Below, one piece after another: positions 8,293-16,976 of a DNA stretch of 64,000 nucleotides (position 1 is its first letter; each line of letters starts with the position of its first letter). The stretch comes from Alphaproteobacteria bacterium (GTDB taxonomy: Bacteria; Pseudomonadota; Alphaproteobacteria; Rhizobiales; Beijerinckiaceae): NCBI GenBank assembly GCA_021325385.1, contig JAJPHH010000139.1, positions 1-64,000 of the forward strand, in the 5' to 3' direction. Under the pieces are notes generated by a model. The model was not told the origin of the DNA. It saw nothing but the letters and a program-made list of their open reading frames with translations, and made no database searches. The position numbers and the translations under genes were made by a program.

Positions 8293-8612
8293 GGCGTTTC
8301 CTTCCCATTGGGCCGGGAAGTCTTGTCAGGCGAAGCGCCGGCTGGCCCAGCGCGCGCGGCGCCCGCTAGCCCACTCCATCAGCTTTGGCCCGCGCCGGCA
8401 ATGGGCGGGGCGCGATGCGTTTGGACGAGGCTCGGCGCTCCGGAGCGCGGCGACAAGCGCCGAGGCGGCGCGCGGAGGAGTCCGGGGTGCCTCGCCGTGG
8501 CGCGACGTACCGATGATGTACTCTTAGCTTGCCGTGGCGAGGCGACCGCGAAGCGGCTTGGGCTTGACGGCGAGCCGGGTCATAGCCTCAGCATAAGGCG
8601 CGTGAACCGCCC
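8293..8612. other. gene-free stretch with one imperfect stem-loop
   Basis: No ORF here has a credible start and composition. The only structure is a stem GCCTCGCC (8489-8496) / GGCGAGGC (8536-8543) whose arms both border a CGTGGCG-like sequence. The loop contains GTACCGATGATGTAC, itself an inverted repeat. It could be the end of the minus-strand 8613-8960 transcript or part of a small RNA; no T-tract marks it as a terminator. Confidence 0.4.
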
Positions 8613-8960
8613 TCAATAATCGTCTTCCGGCCATTGATCATTCGACTCCGCATGGAACGCGCCCGGCTCCTCCTTGAACCCCGCCGGCGGCCGGCCGGCG
8701 CGCAACGTCGCCGCCTTGACGATCTCGACCGCGCTCAGCGCCGTCGCCAAGCCGGCGGCGGAGAGCCCCTCCTCCGCCCGCTTTTCCTCGAGCGCGCGCT
8801 CGGCGTCTTCGAGCCCGCGCCGAATCGCGGCGGCGATGTCGGGATTGGCGCTGGCGGAGAGCCGCGCCAGGACATGGGCGAGCACGGTGCGGAGCGCCAG
8901 CGATTCCGCCGCCAGGCGACGGATTTCGTCTTCGAGTTCGTCGAGGCCTTCTATCGTCAT
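8613..8960 (-). CDS. hypothetical helical protein
   Basis: A protein of 115 residues beginning MTIEGLDELEDEIRRLAAES. It is rich in Glu, Ala and Leu and should be almost wholly helical, probably coiled-coil, up to about residue 85, with an acidic disordered tail (FHAESNDQWPEDDY). There is no signal peptide or membrane segment. The ATG at 8960 follows AGGATG at normal spacing and is preferred to the track's start at 8999. It stands alone with long gene-free DNA on both sides. I do not recognise a family. Confidence 0.6.
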   Translation of the reverse strand: MTIEGLDELEDEIRRLAAESLALRTVLAHVLARLSASANPDIAAAIRRGLEDAERALEEKRAEEGLSAAGLATALSAVEIVKAATLRAGRPPAGFKEEPGAFHAESNDQWPEDDY

Positions 8961-9266
8961 CGCATCCTCTCTCGCGCGCGCGAAGGAAGCTTGCTTCACC
9001 TTGAATAACGATCATCGCCGCGCTTCGTTTGAAAAATTATGTCGCCGGCGCCGCGCTTGGAGGGGGTCCGTGATCGATCGTCGCGCTTCGCTCCGTTTCG
9101 CCGCCGCGCGCCGCCCCCCTGAAGTGGTCGTCGATTCCGTCGTCGCGCTGCAAACTCGACAACAGACGCTTGCGGAATTCCGCAAAGCGCAGGGCCCCCG
9201 CGACGTTTCGGCAGCGATGAACGACAGACGAACATGGCCCGTTCGCTCCACTCATCCCTGCCCCTG

Positions 9267-9323
9267 GTTCGACCCGCCGGAGGCGAGTCGAACTGCCTCG
9301 CGGAGCGAGGGGCGACGCCCCTC
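9267..9323. repeat. cluster of nested intergenic palindromes
   Basis: Three perfect inverted repeats lie side by side: a GTTCGAC/GTCGAAC pair (9267-9293), CCTCGC/GCGAGG with a GGA loop (9296-9310), and GAGGGGC/GCCCCTC with a GAC loop (9307-9323). The second and third share bases, so they would be alternative hairpins. They resemble the hairpin units of the repeats flanking parC. Confidence 0.5.
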
Positions 9324-9702
9324 GTCCCGACCCTTCCAGAAGGCCGCCGCAGCGCAGCCGGGGTCAAGCTGCGCCCCGGAGCAACCCGGAGCCACGCGCA
9401 GCGCGCTTTTTAGCGCGCGAGCATGGCGAGGATTGCGAGGAGCGCGGCTTGACGCCGGCGAGCACGGCGGCATTCAGCGCCCGCAATATTGGCCGCGTGT
9501 CGCCGGGAAAAGCGGGATATAGGCGGACCTTTCGCCGGTCCCAGAGTGGCGCGCTCGGTTGTGCTGCCGGTCATCACGCATCGATCGTCCTCTTTGGCTC
9601 GTGACTGGCGGCTTCCGCTCTCCTGGGACGGAAAACCGAAAACTGAAAACTGGTGGCGTCAAGTAGTTGATTGCGCAAGCAAAAAAGCCCAATTTGCAAA
9701 AT

Positions 9703-9734
9703 TTGTTTCTGAAAATCAGAATTTGCTGTATAAT
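9703..9734 (+). promoter_or_regulatory. promoter with operator-like palindrome upstream of the HTH gene
   Basis: A TATAAT box at 9729-9734 lies in an island of AT-rich DNA about 30 bases before the HTH gene. A TTGTTT at 9703-9708 is a loose -35 with a long spacer. A perfect palindrome TTCTGA-AAA-TCAGAA (9707-9721) sits between the boxes, where a bound protein would block polymerase, and it is flanked by two AATTTGC direct repeats. Autorepression by the downstream HTH protein is an inference. Confidence 0.5.
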
Positions 9735-9763
9735 TTTGCTTTTCGTTCCTGAGGACCCTTCCC

Positions 9764-10390
9764 ATGCCCGCCCGCCAAACCCGCCTCGCCAACGCCGTCG
9801 GACGCGCCGAGCGCGACGCGCGCATTTTCTCGCTCATGCAGCTCGGCTGGAGCTACGACGCCATCGCCGAGCGGGAGGGCCTCTCGCGCGAGCGCGTCCG
9901 CCAGATCGTCAATGCGGCGCTGGACCGGCGCGGCGGCGAGCCGAGCGCCGAACACCGGCGGCTGCAACTGGCCCGGCTCGACCCGGCTCTGCGCCTTGCG
10001 GCCGAGAAGGTGGCGGAAGGCGATTTGCGCGCGGTCGACAAGCTGATCCGCGTCATCGGTCAGATGGACAAATACCGCCCGCCGGCCCGCGGCCCGGCCG
10101 GCCCCCGCTTCGGCTTCATCGGCGAGAGCCAGGAGAGCGACGACGAGGCGCGCGAGCGCATCTTGCGAAAGCTCAGCGGCGACGACGACCCGGACGAGGA
10201 GACGGCGCAAGACGAAGGCTGGGACGCGGAGGAGGATGCGCGCGAGCGCATCTTGCAGAAGCTCGCCGAGGTCGACGCGCGCCGCGCCGCCTATGCGGCG
10301 GAGGCGGCCGAAGAAGCGGCCAAGGCGGCGGCGGAAGGCCGCCCGGATGCGCCGCCCGACGATTCCGTTTCCAAATTTTTCGCGCGATAA
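9764..10390 (+). CDS. helix-turn-helix protein with sigma-70 region 4-like N-terminus and acidic tail
   Basis: A protein of 208 residues. Residues 20-50 (LMQLGWSYDAIAEREGLSRERVRQIVNAAL) form a helix-turn-helix of the sigma-70 region 4 type. It is followed by a helical segment with ALRLAAEKVAEGDLRAVDKLIRVI (about 70-95), reminiscent of phage small-terminase or plasmid HTH proteins. The C-terminal half is acidic and contains the unit ARERIL(R/Q)KL twice, 30 codons apart. The two units share a 19-base identical DNA core at 10148 and 10238, so a recent internal duplication is likely. It ends in an Ala-rich coiled coil and SVSKFFAR. It has its own AT-rich promoter. Targets are unknown. Confidence 0.65.
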   Translation: MPARQTRLANAVGRAERDARIFSLMQLGWSYDAIAEREGLSRERVRQIVNAALDRRGGEPSAEHRRLQLARLDPALRLAAEKVAEGDLRAVDKLIRVIGQMDKYRPPARGPAGPRFGFIGESQESDDEARERILRKLSGDDDPDEETAQDEGWDAEEDARERILQKLAEVDARRAAYAAEAAEEAAKAAAEGRPDAPPDDSVSKFFAR

Positions 10391-10447
10391 GCCATTGATT
10401 TTCCCCAAAACGCGGAAATATGGATTTGGAAAAATTTGGCGCCGTCG

Positions 10448-10520
10448 CCTTCTCCCCTTGCGGGAGAAGGTGGCCGGCGAAGCCGGCCGGATGAGGGGGT
10501 AGTCGAGCGAAGCGAGACGT
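10448..10520. repeat. bipartite palindromic intergenic repeat, copy 1 (upstream of parC)
   Basis: Two hairpins in a row: CCTTCTCCC-cttgc-GGGAGAAGG, then GGCCGGC-GAA-GCCGGCC, followed by ATGAGGGG and a CGAGCGAAGCGAGA remnant. A second copy in reverse orientation ends just before parC (10651-10709). This arrangement is common as an intergenic mosaic repeat in Hyphomicrobiales genomes. Confidence 0.75.
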
Positions 10521-10650
10521 GCGGCCGACGAGCGGACGCCGCGCCGAAAACCGCGACTGCCGCGTGACAAGTTCGTTCGGCCGCCTGAGGTTCAAAGACC
10601 GCGCGCTGAGCACGGCGCCGCAGATTCGCATGGACGCCAGGTCCGTCTCG

Positions 10651-10709
10651 CTTCGCTACCCCTCATCCGGCGCGCTTCGCGCGCCACCTTCTCCCGCAAG
10701 GGGAGAAGG
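10651..10709. repeat. bipartite palindromic intergenic repeat, copy 2, inverted
   Basis: The reverse-complement arrangement of copy 1: CTCATCC, then GGCGCGC-TTC-GCGCGCC, then CCTTCTCCC-gcaag-GGGAGAAGG. Stem sequences of the second hairpin differ but pairing is kept, which suggests that structure, not sequence, is conserved. The 130 bases between the copies contain no gene. The parC start follows 48 bases after this copy. Confidence 0.75.
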
Positions 10710-10756
10710 TTTGCGCGCCGCTTGCCCCGACTCGCCCCCTCCTCTAACCCCTTGCC

Positions 10757-13006
10757 ATGGCCAGACACGCTCCTCCTCCCCCGGCGCCGCCGCCCGCCCC
10801 GGTCGACGTCAACCTCAAAGAGGCGCTCGAAGAGCGCTATCTCGCCTACGCCCTGTCGACGATCATGGGCCGGGCGCTGCCCGACGCGCGCGACGGCCTG
10901 AAGCCGGTGCATCGGCGCATTCTCTACGGCATGCACATTCTGCGGCTCGATCCCGGCTCGGCCTTCAAGAAATGCGCCAAGATCGTCGGCGACGTGATGG
11001 GCTCGTTCCATCCGCACGGCGACCAGGCGATCTACGAGGCCCTGGTTCGCCTCGCCCAGGATTTCACCTCGCGCTATCCCCTGGTCGAGGGCCAGGGCAA
11101 TTTCGGCAATATCGACGGTGACGGCGCCGCGGCCTATCGCTACACCGAAGCCAGGATGACCGACATCGCCCGGCTCCTGCTCGAAGGCATCGACGAAGAC
11201 GCGATCGATTTCCGTGACAATTATTCCGGCGACGCCAAGGAGCCGATCGTCCTTCCCGCCGCTTTGCCGAACCTGCTCGCCAATGGCGCGCAGGGCATCG
11301 CCGTCGGCATGGCGACGTCGATCCCGCCGCACAATCTCGCCGAACTTTGCGACGCCGCGCTCCATCTCATCGAACAACCGAAGGCGACCAGCGAAGCCCT
11401 GCTGAAATTCGCGCCCGGCCCGGATTTTCCGACCGGCGGAATCATCATCGACGGCAAGGAGCAGATCGCCGAGACGTACCGGACCGGCCGCGGCTCGTTC
11501 CGCGTCCGCGCCCGCTGGACCAAGGAGGATACGGGGCGCGGGACCTGGGTCGCGATCGTCACCGAAATCCCCTATGGCGTGCAGAAATCGCGGCTGATCG
11601 AACAGCTCGCCAATCTGCTCAACGAGAAGAAGGTCCCGCTCCTCGCCGACGTGCGCGACGAATCGGCCGAGGACGTGCGCATCGTGCTCGAGCCGCGCTC
11701 GCGCACGGTCGAGCCGGCGACCCTAATGGAATCGCTGTTCAAGCTCTCTGAGCTCGAAACGCGCGTTCCGATGAACATGAACGTGCTCGTCGACGGCGTC
11801 GTGCCGCGCGTCGTCGGGCTCGCCGAGGCGCTCAAGCAATGGCTCGACCATCGCCGCGAAGTGCTGCTGCGGCGCTCGCGCCATCGCCTCGCCGCGATCG
11901 AGCGCCGGCTCGAAATGCTCGCCGGCATGATGATCGTGTTCTTGAATCTCGACGAGGTGATCCGCATCATCCGCGAGGAGGACGATCCCAAGGCCGAGCT
12001 GATCGCCGCGTTCAAGCTGAGCGAAGCGCAAGTCACGTATATTCTCGACACGCGCCTGCGCGCTCTGCGCCGGCTCGAAGAGATGGAGCTCAGGCGCGAG
12101 GAGACGGCGCTCAAGAAAGAAAAGACCGATATCGCCAAGCTGCTCGGCGACGAGAAGAAGCAATGGCGGACCGTCGCCTATGAAGTCGCCGACATCAGGA
12201 AAAAGTACGGTCCCGACACCCCGCTCGGCCGCCGGCGGACGACCTTCGAGGACGCGCCGGACGTCGTCGTCGCCGATCTCGCCGAAGCCCTGGTCGAACG
12301 CGAGCCGGTGACGATCGTGGTCTCCGAGAAGGGCTGGATCCGGGCGCTCAAGGGCCATATCGAAGATCTCTCGACCCTCGCCTTCAAGGGCGACGACAAG
12401 CTGAAAGCTTCGTTCCCGGCCGAGACGACGTCGAAAATCCTGGTCGTCGCCACCAACGGCAAGGCGTTCACGCTGGACGCCGCGAAACTGCCCGGCGGCC
12501 GCGGCCATGGCGAGCCGATCCGGCTCTTCGCCGATATCGACGAAGGCGCCGACATCGCCGCCGTGCTGCTCTATAAGCCGGGCGCCAAGGCGTTGATCGC
12601 CTCGACCGACGGCCGCGGCTTCGTCGTCGGCCATGACGACATGCTGTCTTCGACCCGCAAGGGCCGCGCCGTGCTCGTCGTCGAGACGCCGGCGGAAGTC
12701 GCCGCCGTCGCGCCGGCCGAAGGCGACCACGTCGCGACGATCGGCCAGAACCGCAAGCTGCTGATCTTCCCGCTGGAGCAAGTTCCGGAAATGGCCCGCG
12801 GCAAGGGCGTGCGCCTGCAAAGGTACAAGGACGGCGGCCTTTCCGACGCGCGCGTCTTCGCGCTGAAGGAGGGCCTGACCTGGCGCGATTCCTCCGACCG
12901 CGTCTGGACCGTCCCCGCCAAGGACCTCAAGGACTGGATCGGCAATCGCGCCGAAGCCGGCCGCCTGCCGCCGAAGGGGTTCCCAAAGAACAACAAGTTC
13001 GGGTGA
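10757..13006 (+). CDS. parC: DNA topoisomerase IV subunit A
   Basis: The 749-residue A subunit of topoisomerase IV, which cuts and rejoins DNA to separate daughter chromosomes, working with ParE (not in this window). A Pro/Ala-rich N-terminal tail is followed by the winged-helix breakage domain with [20 protein letters not shown]. The catalytic tyrosine is Tyr129 in [12 protein letters not shown] coiled-coil tower and a C-terminal beta-pinwheel with weak repeats ([20 protein letters not shown]) follow. The length and the short pinwheel fit ParC better than GyrA. The residue matching E. coli ParC Ser80 is Gln90, and that matching Glu84 is Glu94. It is flanked on both sides by palindromic repeats. 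Confidence 0.95.
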   Translation: MARHAPPPPAPPPAPVDVNLKEALEERYLAYALSTIMGRALPDARDGLKPVHRRILYGMHILRLDPGSAFKKCAKIVGDVMGSFHPHGDQAIYEALVRLAQDFTSRYPLVEGQGNFGNIDGDGAAAYRYTEARMTDIARLLLEGIDEDAIDFRDNYSGDAKEPIVLPAALPNLLANGAQGIAVGMATSIPPHNLAELCDAALHLIEQPKATSEALLKFAPGPDFPTGGIIIDGKEQIAETYRTGRGSFRVRARWTKEDTGRGTWVAIVTEIPYGVQKSRLIEQLANLLNEKKVPLLADVRDESAEDVRIVLEPRSRTVEPATLMESLFKLSELETRVPMNMNVLVDGVVPRVVGLAEALKQWLDHRREVLLRRSRHRLAAIERRLEMLAGMMIVFLNLDEVIRIIREEDDPKAELIAAFKLSEAQVTYILDTRLRALRRLEEMELRREETALKKEKTDIAKLLGDEKKQWRTVAYEVADIRKKYGPDTPLGRRRTTFEDAPDVVVADLAEALVEREPVTIVVSEKGWIRALKGHIEDLSTLAFKGDDKLKASFPAETTSKILVVATNGKAFTLDAAKLPGGRGHGEPIRLFADIDEGADIAAVLLYKPGAKALIASTDGRGFVVGHDDMLSSTRKGRAVLVVETPAEVAAVAPAEGDHVATIGQNRKLLIFPLEQVPEMARGKGVRLQRYKDGGLSDARVFALKEGLTWRDSSDRVWTVPAKDLKDWIGNRAEAGRLPPKGFPKNNKFG

Positions 13007-13015
13007 GGTACTTAT

Positions 13016-13068
13016 CCTCCCCCGCGAAGCGGGGGAGGGGGACCGCGCGAAGCGCGGTGGAAGGGGGC
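13016..13068. repeat. GAA-loop palindromic repeat downstream of parC (possible terminator)
   Basis: A 10-bp perfect stem CCTCCCCCGC-GAA-GCGGGGGAGG is followed by CCGCGC-GAA-GCGCGG. It begins ten bases after the parC stop and is strong enough to stop transcription, but has no T-tract. It is the mirror partner of the repeat at 13101-13167. Confidence 0.7.
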
Positions 13069-13100
13069 CGCCGACTCAAAGGATTGTCCTGAACCTCCGC

Positions 13101-13167
13101 AGCCCCCCTCCACCATGCTTCGCATGGTCCCCCTCCCCCGTTCCGCTTCGCTCCACGGGGGAGGAGC
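13101..13167. repeat. GAA-loop palindromic repeat, inverted partner
   Basis: The reverse arrangement of the 13016 repeat: CCCCCCTCC, then ACCATGC-TTC-GCATGGT, then CCCCCGT...ACGGGGG around TTCCGCTTCGC. It ends at the stop of the minus-strand c-di-GMP gene. Together the pair could form a long cruciform between two convergent genes. Confidence 0.65.
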
Positions 13168-13169
13168 GC

Positions 13170-16100
13170 CTACGCCACGACCTTCAGCTCGGTCCGGCCG
13201 ACGACGCAGGCGTATTCTTCGATCGGCTCCGGCCGGCCGACGAGGTAGCCCTGCATTTCGTCGCAGGCCTCGCGCTTCAGGAAGGCGAGTTGCTCGTTGG
13301 TCTCGACGCCCTCGGCGACGACCGGCAGATGCAGGCCATGGGCGAGGCCGATCACCGCGCGGATGATCGCGCCGGCTTGCGGATTGCCGTCCAGGCCGAC
13401 GATGAACGAGCGGTCGATCTTGATCTTGTCGAAGGGGAAAGATTGAAGGTACGACAGCGACGAATAGCCGGTGCCGAAATCGTCCATGGCGATCTGCACG
13501 CCGAGCGCCTTGATTCGACGCAGGATGGCGCGCGCCGTATCGGGGTCGTCGATCAGCGCGCTTTCGGTGATTTCGAGTTCGAGCCGGCGGCCGGGAAGCC
13601 CGGTCTCGGCGAGGATGGTCTGGATAGTCTCGATCAAGTCGGCTTGCCGGAATTGAACCGTCGACAGGTTGACCGAGACGCTGAGCGGCCGCGGCCACGA
13701 CGCCGCCTCGCGGCACGCTTCGCGCAGGATCCACGCGCCGATCTCCTTGATCGCGCCGCTCTCCTCGGCGATCGGAATGAACACGCCCGGCGCAACGAAG
13801 CCGCGCGCCGGATGGCGCCAGCGCGCCAGCGCTTCGAAGCCGAATATCTCGCCGGCCATGTCGGCTTGCGGCTGGTAATGGACGCGCAATTGCTGAAGCG
13901 CGATCGCCGATTTCAGCTCGTGCTGCAAGGCGCGGCGCTCGCGCAGCTTCGAATCCATTCCCGCTTCGAAGAACCGGGCGACGCCTCTGCCCTCGCGCTT
14001 GGCCCGCTGCAGCGCCGCCTCGGCGTTGCCGAGCAAGGTCGCGGAATCGGCGCCGTCCGCCGGCGCGATGGCGACGCCGAGGCTGAGGCCGATCTTCAGC
14101 CAGACGTTCTCGATTTCGATCTCGTCGGCGAAGGCGGCGAGGATGCGGTCGGCCATGGCCATCGCCGCGGCCGGCTGATTGTCTTCGCAGACGATAAGGT
14201 TGAACTCGTCGCCGCCGACGCGCGCGATGAACGCGTCGCCCGCAGCCTCCTGCAAACGGCGCGCGACGCCCCGCAGCGCGGCGTCGCCGATCGCGTACCC
14301 TTTGAGCTCGTTGATCTCCTTGAAGCGATCGAGATCGATGCAGAGCGCGGCGACGCCGCGCTGGCCGCTCCGCGCCAGGGCGTCGGCGAGCTGCCGCCCG
14401 AACGCTTCGCGATTGGCGAGGCCGGTCAGCGAATCGTGGGTGGAAAGATGGGCGATCCGTTCGCTGGCGCGCTTGCGCTCGGTGACGTCGTTGATCACCG
14501 TGACCAGGTAGGCGGGCGCTCCGCTTTCGTCCAGAATCGGCAGTCGCTTCGAGATGACGAAGCGCACGCCGTTGCCGGGCGTTTCGACCTGGTACTCGTC
14601 CGATACCGCTTCGCGGCCCTGAAGAGCCTCGCGGTCGAGCTCGCCGAGGAATGTCCCTTCCCCGTGCGAGTAGATTTCCGCCGCCGTCTTGCCGATCAGA
14701 TCGGCGCGCGGCACGCCGAGGAAGGTTTCTGCGGCCCTGTTGACCAGGACGAGGCGCCGGCTGCGCGCATCCTTGACGATGACCGGCGCGGGGACGTTCT
14801 CATAGACCGCGTTGAGAAATTCGCGCGCCCGCTGCGCCTCGGCCTCCGCCCGCATCGCCTTGGTCATGTCTACCGCGGCGATCAACGTCGCCCGCCGGCC
14901 GGCATAGGTCATGGCGTGGCCGTAAATGGCGACATCGATCGTCTCGCCGTCGGCCTTGACGTGCCGCCAGATCTCGCCGTTCTGCCGCCTCTCTTTCGAC
15001 GCCGTCAGACTGGCGCGAAGCTTCTCGCCATCCTCGGGCGGACGAATGTCGAAAACCGTCATGCCGAGCAGACGCTCGCGGCTATAGCCGTAGTGCGCCA
15101 CCGCGGCGTCGTTGACGGCGAGAAACCGCTTGGTCTCGCTGTCAAAGAGCCACATCGGGACAGGGTTGGCCTCGAACAGCAAACGAAAGGATTCCTCGCG
15201 GCGCTTCAAATCGGTGATGTCGGTACGGACGCCGATGCTGCCGCCGTCGGCGGTGCGGCGCTCGTCGACCTTGATCCAGCGATTGTCCGGCAGCCGGATC
15301 TCTTCCGAATTTTCCGGCAGGCGGTGACGCGCCAGGCGCTGCTTGCGCCATTCGGCGCGCTCCGCCTCGTCGCCGTATTCGCGCCCGCCCCTTTGTTGGC
15401 TGCCTCGAATCAGCTCCTCGAACGAGGCGCCGGGCCTGAGGCTGTCCGCCGCGTCGCCGTAATGCAGTTCGGCGTAGCGCCTGTTCCACAGGGCGAGCCG
15501 GTCCTCGGCGTCGAACAGGACGAGCCCGACATCCATCAAATTGCACGCCTCCAGCAGCCCCTGATGCGCCCGTTGCGCCTCGGCCGCCGCGCGCTCGGCC
15601 TTCGCCCGCGCCTCGATCAGCGTCGCCTGGGCTTCTTTCAACGCGCGTTGGGCGCGCACTTGCTCGGTGACGTCTTCGTGCGTCGCCACCCAACCGCCGC
15701 CGGCCATCGGCATATGCAGGACCGAGAAGATCCGCCCGTCGCGAAATTCGAGGAACGACTTGGTCGGAACGTTGCGGTCGGCGATTTCGAGCCGGCTGCG
15801 AATATGAGCCTCTCCGTCCTCGCCGGGGTACATGCCTTGCGCGACGCGGTATTTGAGAATGTCGAAGATCGGCGTGCCCGGCCTGGTCAATTCGGCCGGC
15901 AGGTTGAAAATCTCGGCGTATCGCGCGTTGCAGACCGTGAGCCGGCGCTCGCCGTCGAACATGCACAGCGCCTGCGACATGTTGTTGAGGGCGGCGTCGA
16001 GCTGGGCGTTGCGCTCGCGCAATTGCGCCTCGGCGTCGCGCGCCAGCGTGGCGCGCTGCGCGGCGAATTCCGCCTCGCGATCGGCCAAGCGGCGGTCGTA

Positions 16101-16802
16101 GAACGCGGCGGTCATCGTCGCCCACAGCGCGGCGATGGCGACGGCCGCGATGGCGAAAGCCAGCGTCGACGGATCGAAGGAGAACGAGCCGACGGCGCGG
16201 GCCGGATCGGGGATGAGGGTCAGCCCCGCCATCGAGACGAAATGGAGCGCCCACACGGCAAGGCCCAACATCGCGCCCGCCGCGAACCGGGCGAACCGGC
16301 CGCCGCGTTGCGCGATCGTCAAGGCGGCGGCGGCGAGGACCGCCGGCGCCGCCACCGAGGCGACGACGTAAAGCGGCGTCCAGGTCGGATCGGCGGGCAC
16401 CTGCAGCGCGGCCATGCCGATATAATGTTTCGCCGCCGCGCCAAGGCCGATCGTCGCCCCGCCGAGAGGCGCGGCGAAGCGCGTCTCGCCATAGACGATG
16501 AGGCCGAAGCCGCAGCAGAGGAACGCCGCGCCGACGATCAGCGACAGGGCGGTGAGCGGGATGTCGAAAGCGAGATCGAGGCCTGGCCGATAAGCGAGAA
16601 TGGCGATGAAATGGGTCGACCAGACGCCGAATGCCGTCGCCGAACCGGCCGCGATGACGCTCAGCGCCCTAAAACGGCGCGCCGCCTTGACGCGTTCGAG
16701 GAGCTGAATGGCGGCGAAACCGGTGAGCAGGCAAACGCCCGCCGCCAGAACCAGCAGGCGCCAATCGTGCTCGGAGGTGAGGCAGACGAGGACGCGGTAC
16801 AT
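13170..16802 (-). CDS. MHYT-PAS-GGDEF-EAL bifunctional c-di-GMP signalling protein
   Basis: A 1210-residue inner-membrane signalling protein. The N-terminal 200 residues are a MHYT sensor with seven hydrophobic helices and three motif copies (STHFIAIL, AKHYIGMAAL, ALHFVSMAGL); the family is thought to sense a gas through copper. Four PAS-type segments follow (about 265-790). The GGDEF domain has an intact RVGGDEFNLIV (863-867), so cyclase activity is possible. The EAL domain keeps GFEALARW (990-992), DDFGTGYSSLSYL and VAEGVETNEQL, so phosphodiesterase activity is also likely. Which activity dominates cannot be told from sequence. It is convergent with parC and transcribed alone. Confidence 0.93.
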   Translation of the reverse strand: MYRVLVCLTSEHDWRLLVLAAGVCLLTGFAAIQLLERVKAARRFRALSVIAAGSATAFGVWSTHFIAILAYRPGLDLAFDIPLTALSLIVGAAFLCCGFGLIVYGETRFAAPLGGATIGLGAAAKHYIGMAALQVPADPTWTPLYVVASVAAPAVLAAAALTIAQRGGRFARFAAGAMLGLAVWALHFVSMAGLTLIPDPARAVGSFSFDPSTLAFAIAAVAIAALWATMTAAFYDRRLADREAEFAAQRATLARDAEAQLRERNAQLDAALNNMSQALCMFDGERRLTVCNARYAEIFNLPAELTRPGTPIFDILKYRVAQGMYPGEDGEAHIRSRLEIADRNVPTKSFLEFRDGRIFSVLHMPMAGGGWVATHEDVTEQVRAQRALKEAQATLIEARAKAERAAAEAQRAHQGLLEACNLMDVGLVLFDAEDRLALWNRRYAELHYGDAADSLRPGASFEELIRGSQQRGGREYGDEAERAEWRKQRLARHRLPENSEEIRLPDNRWIKVDERRTADGGSIGVRTDITDLKRREESFRLLFEANPVPMWLFDSETKRFLAVNDAAVAHYGYSRERLLGMTVFDIRPPEDGEKLRASLTASKERRQNGEIWRHVKADGETIDVAIYGHAMTYAGRRATLIAAVDMTKAMRAEAEAQRAREFLNAVYENVPAPVIVKDARSRRLVLVNRAAETFLGVPRADLIGKTAAEIYSHGEGTFLGELDREALQGREAVSDEYQVETPGNGVRFVISKRLPILDESGAPAYLVTVINDVTERKRASERIAHLSTHDSLTGLANREAFGRQLADALARSGQRGVAALCIDLDRFKEINELKGYAIGDAALRGVARRLQEAAGDAFIARVGGDEFNLIVCEDNQPAAAMAMADRILAAFADEIEIENVWLKIGLSLGVAIAPADGADSATLLGNAEAALQRAKREGRGVARFFEAGMDSKLRERRALQHELKSAIALQQLRVHYQPQADMAGEIFGFEALARWRHPARGFVAPGVFIPIAEESGAIKEIGAWILREACREAASWPRPLSVSVNLSTVQFRQADLIETIQTILAETGLPGRRLELEITESALIDDPDTARAILRRIKALGVQIAMDDFGTGYSSLSYLQSFPFDKIKIDRSFIVGLDGNPQAGAIIRAVIGLAHGLHLPVVAEGVETNEQLAFLKREACDEMQGYLVGRPEPIEEYACVVGRTELKVVA

Positions 16803-16976
16803 ACGGGTTCAAACTAGCGAGCCCCGCCCCATAATTTTGTCTTACTAAAAGCGGGCCAAGCGGCCGCGGCCGCGCAATCATTGGCGTTTGCGGCGATTCA
16901 TGACGAATATTCGGTTAACGGCCACCGCCCGAGGGCGAACGGAATGGACCTCAGCGGCTCCTTGCGCCGTCCGCTC

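Larger units (their letters stand above)
8961..9763. other. 800-base gene-free region with clustered palindromes
   Basis: The ORFs in this stretch are poorly composed and lack start signals. It contains a cluster of short perfect palindromes at 9267-9323: GTTCGAC/GTCGAAC, CCTCGC-GGA-GCGAGG, and GAGGGGC-GAC-GCCCCTC. A GCGCGC-TTTTTA-GCGCGC hairpin lies at 9401-9418. The last 100 bases are strikingly AT-rich compared with the window and hold the promoter of the next gene. It looks like decayed intergenic DNA colonised by palindromic repeats. Confidence 0.5.

Noticed and set aside
9489-9752. 87-residue plus-strand ORF in the gene-free region
   Set aside because: It runs through the promoter of the HTH gene and its text changes character at the AT-rich part.
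13290-16817. 1175-residue ORF on the plus strand
   Set aside because: It is exactly antisense to the MHYT-PAS-GGDEF-EAL gene; Arg/Asp/Gly-rich composition without motifs, a typical GC-rich shadow.
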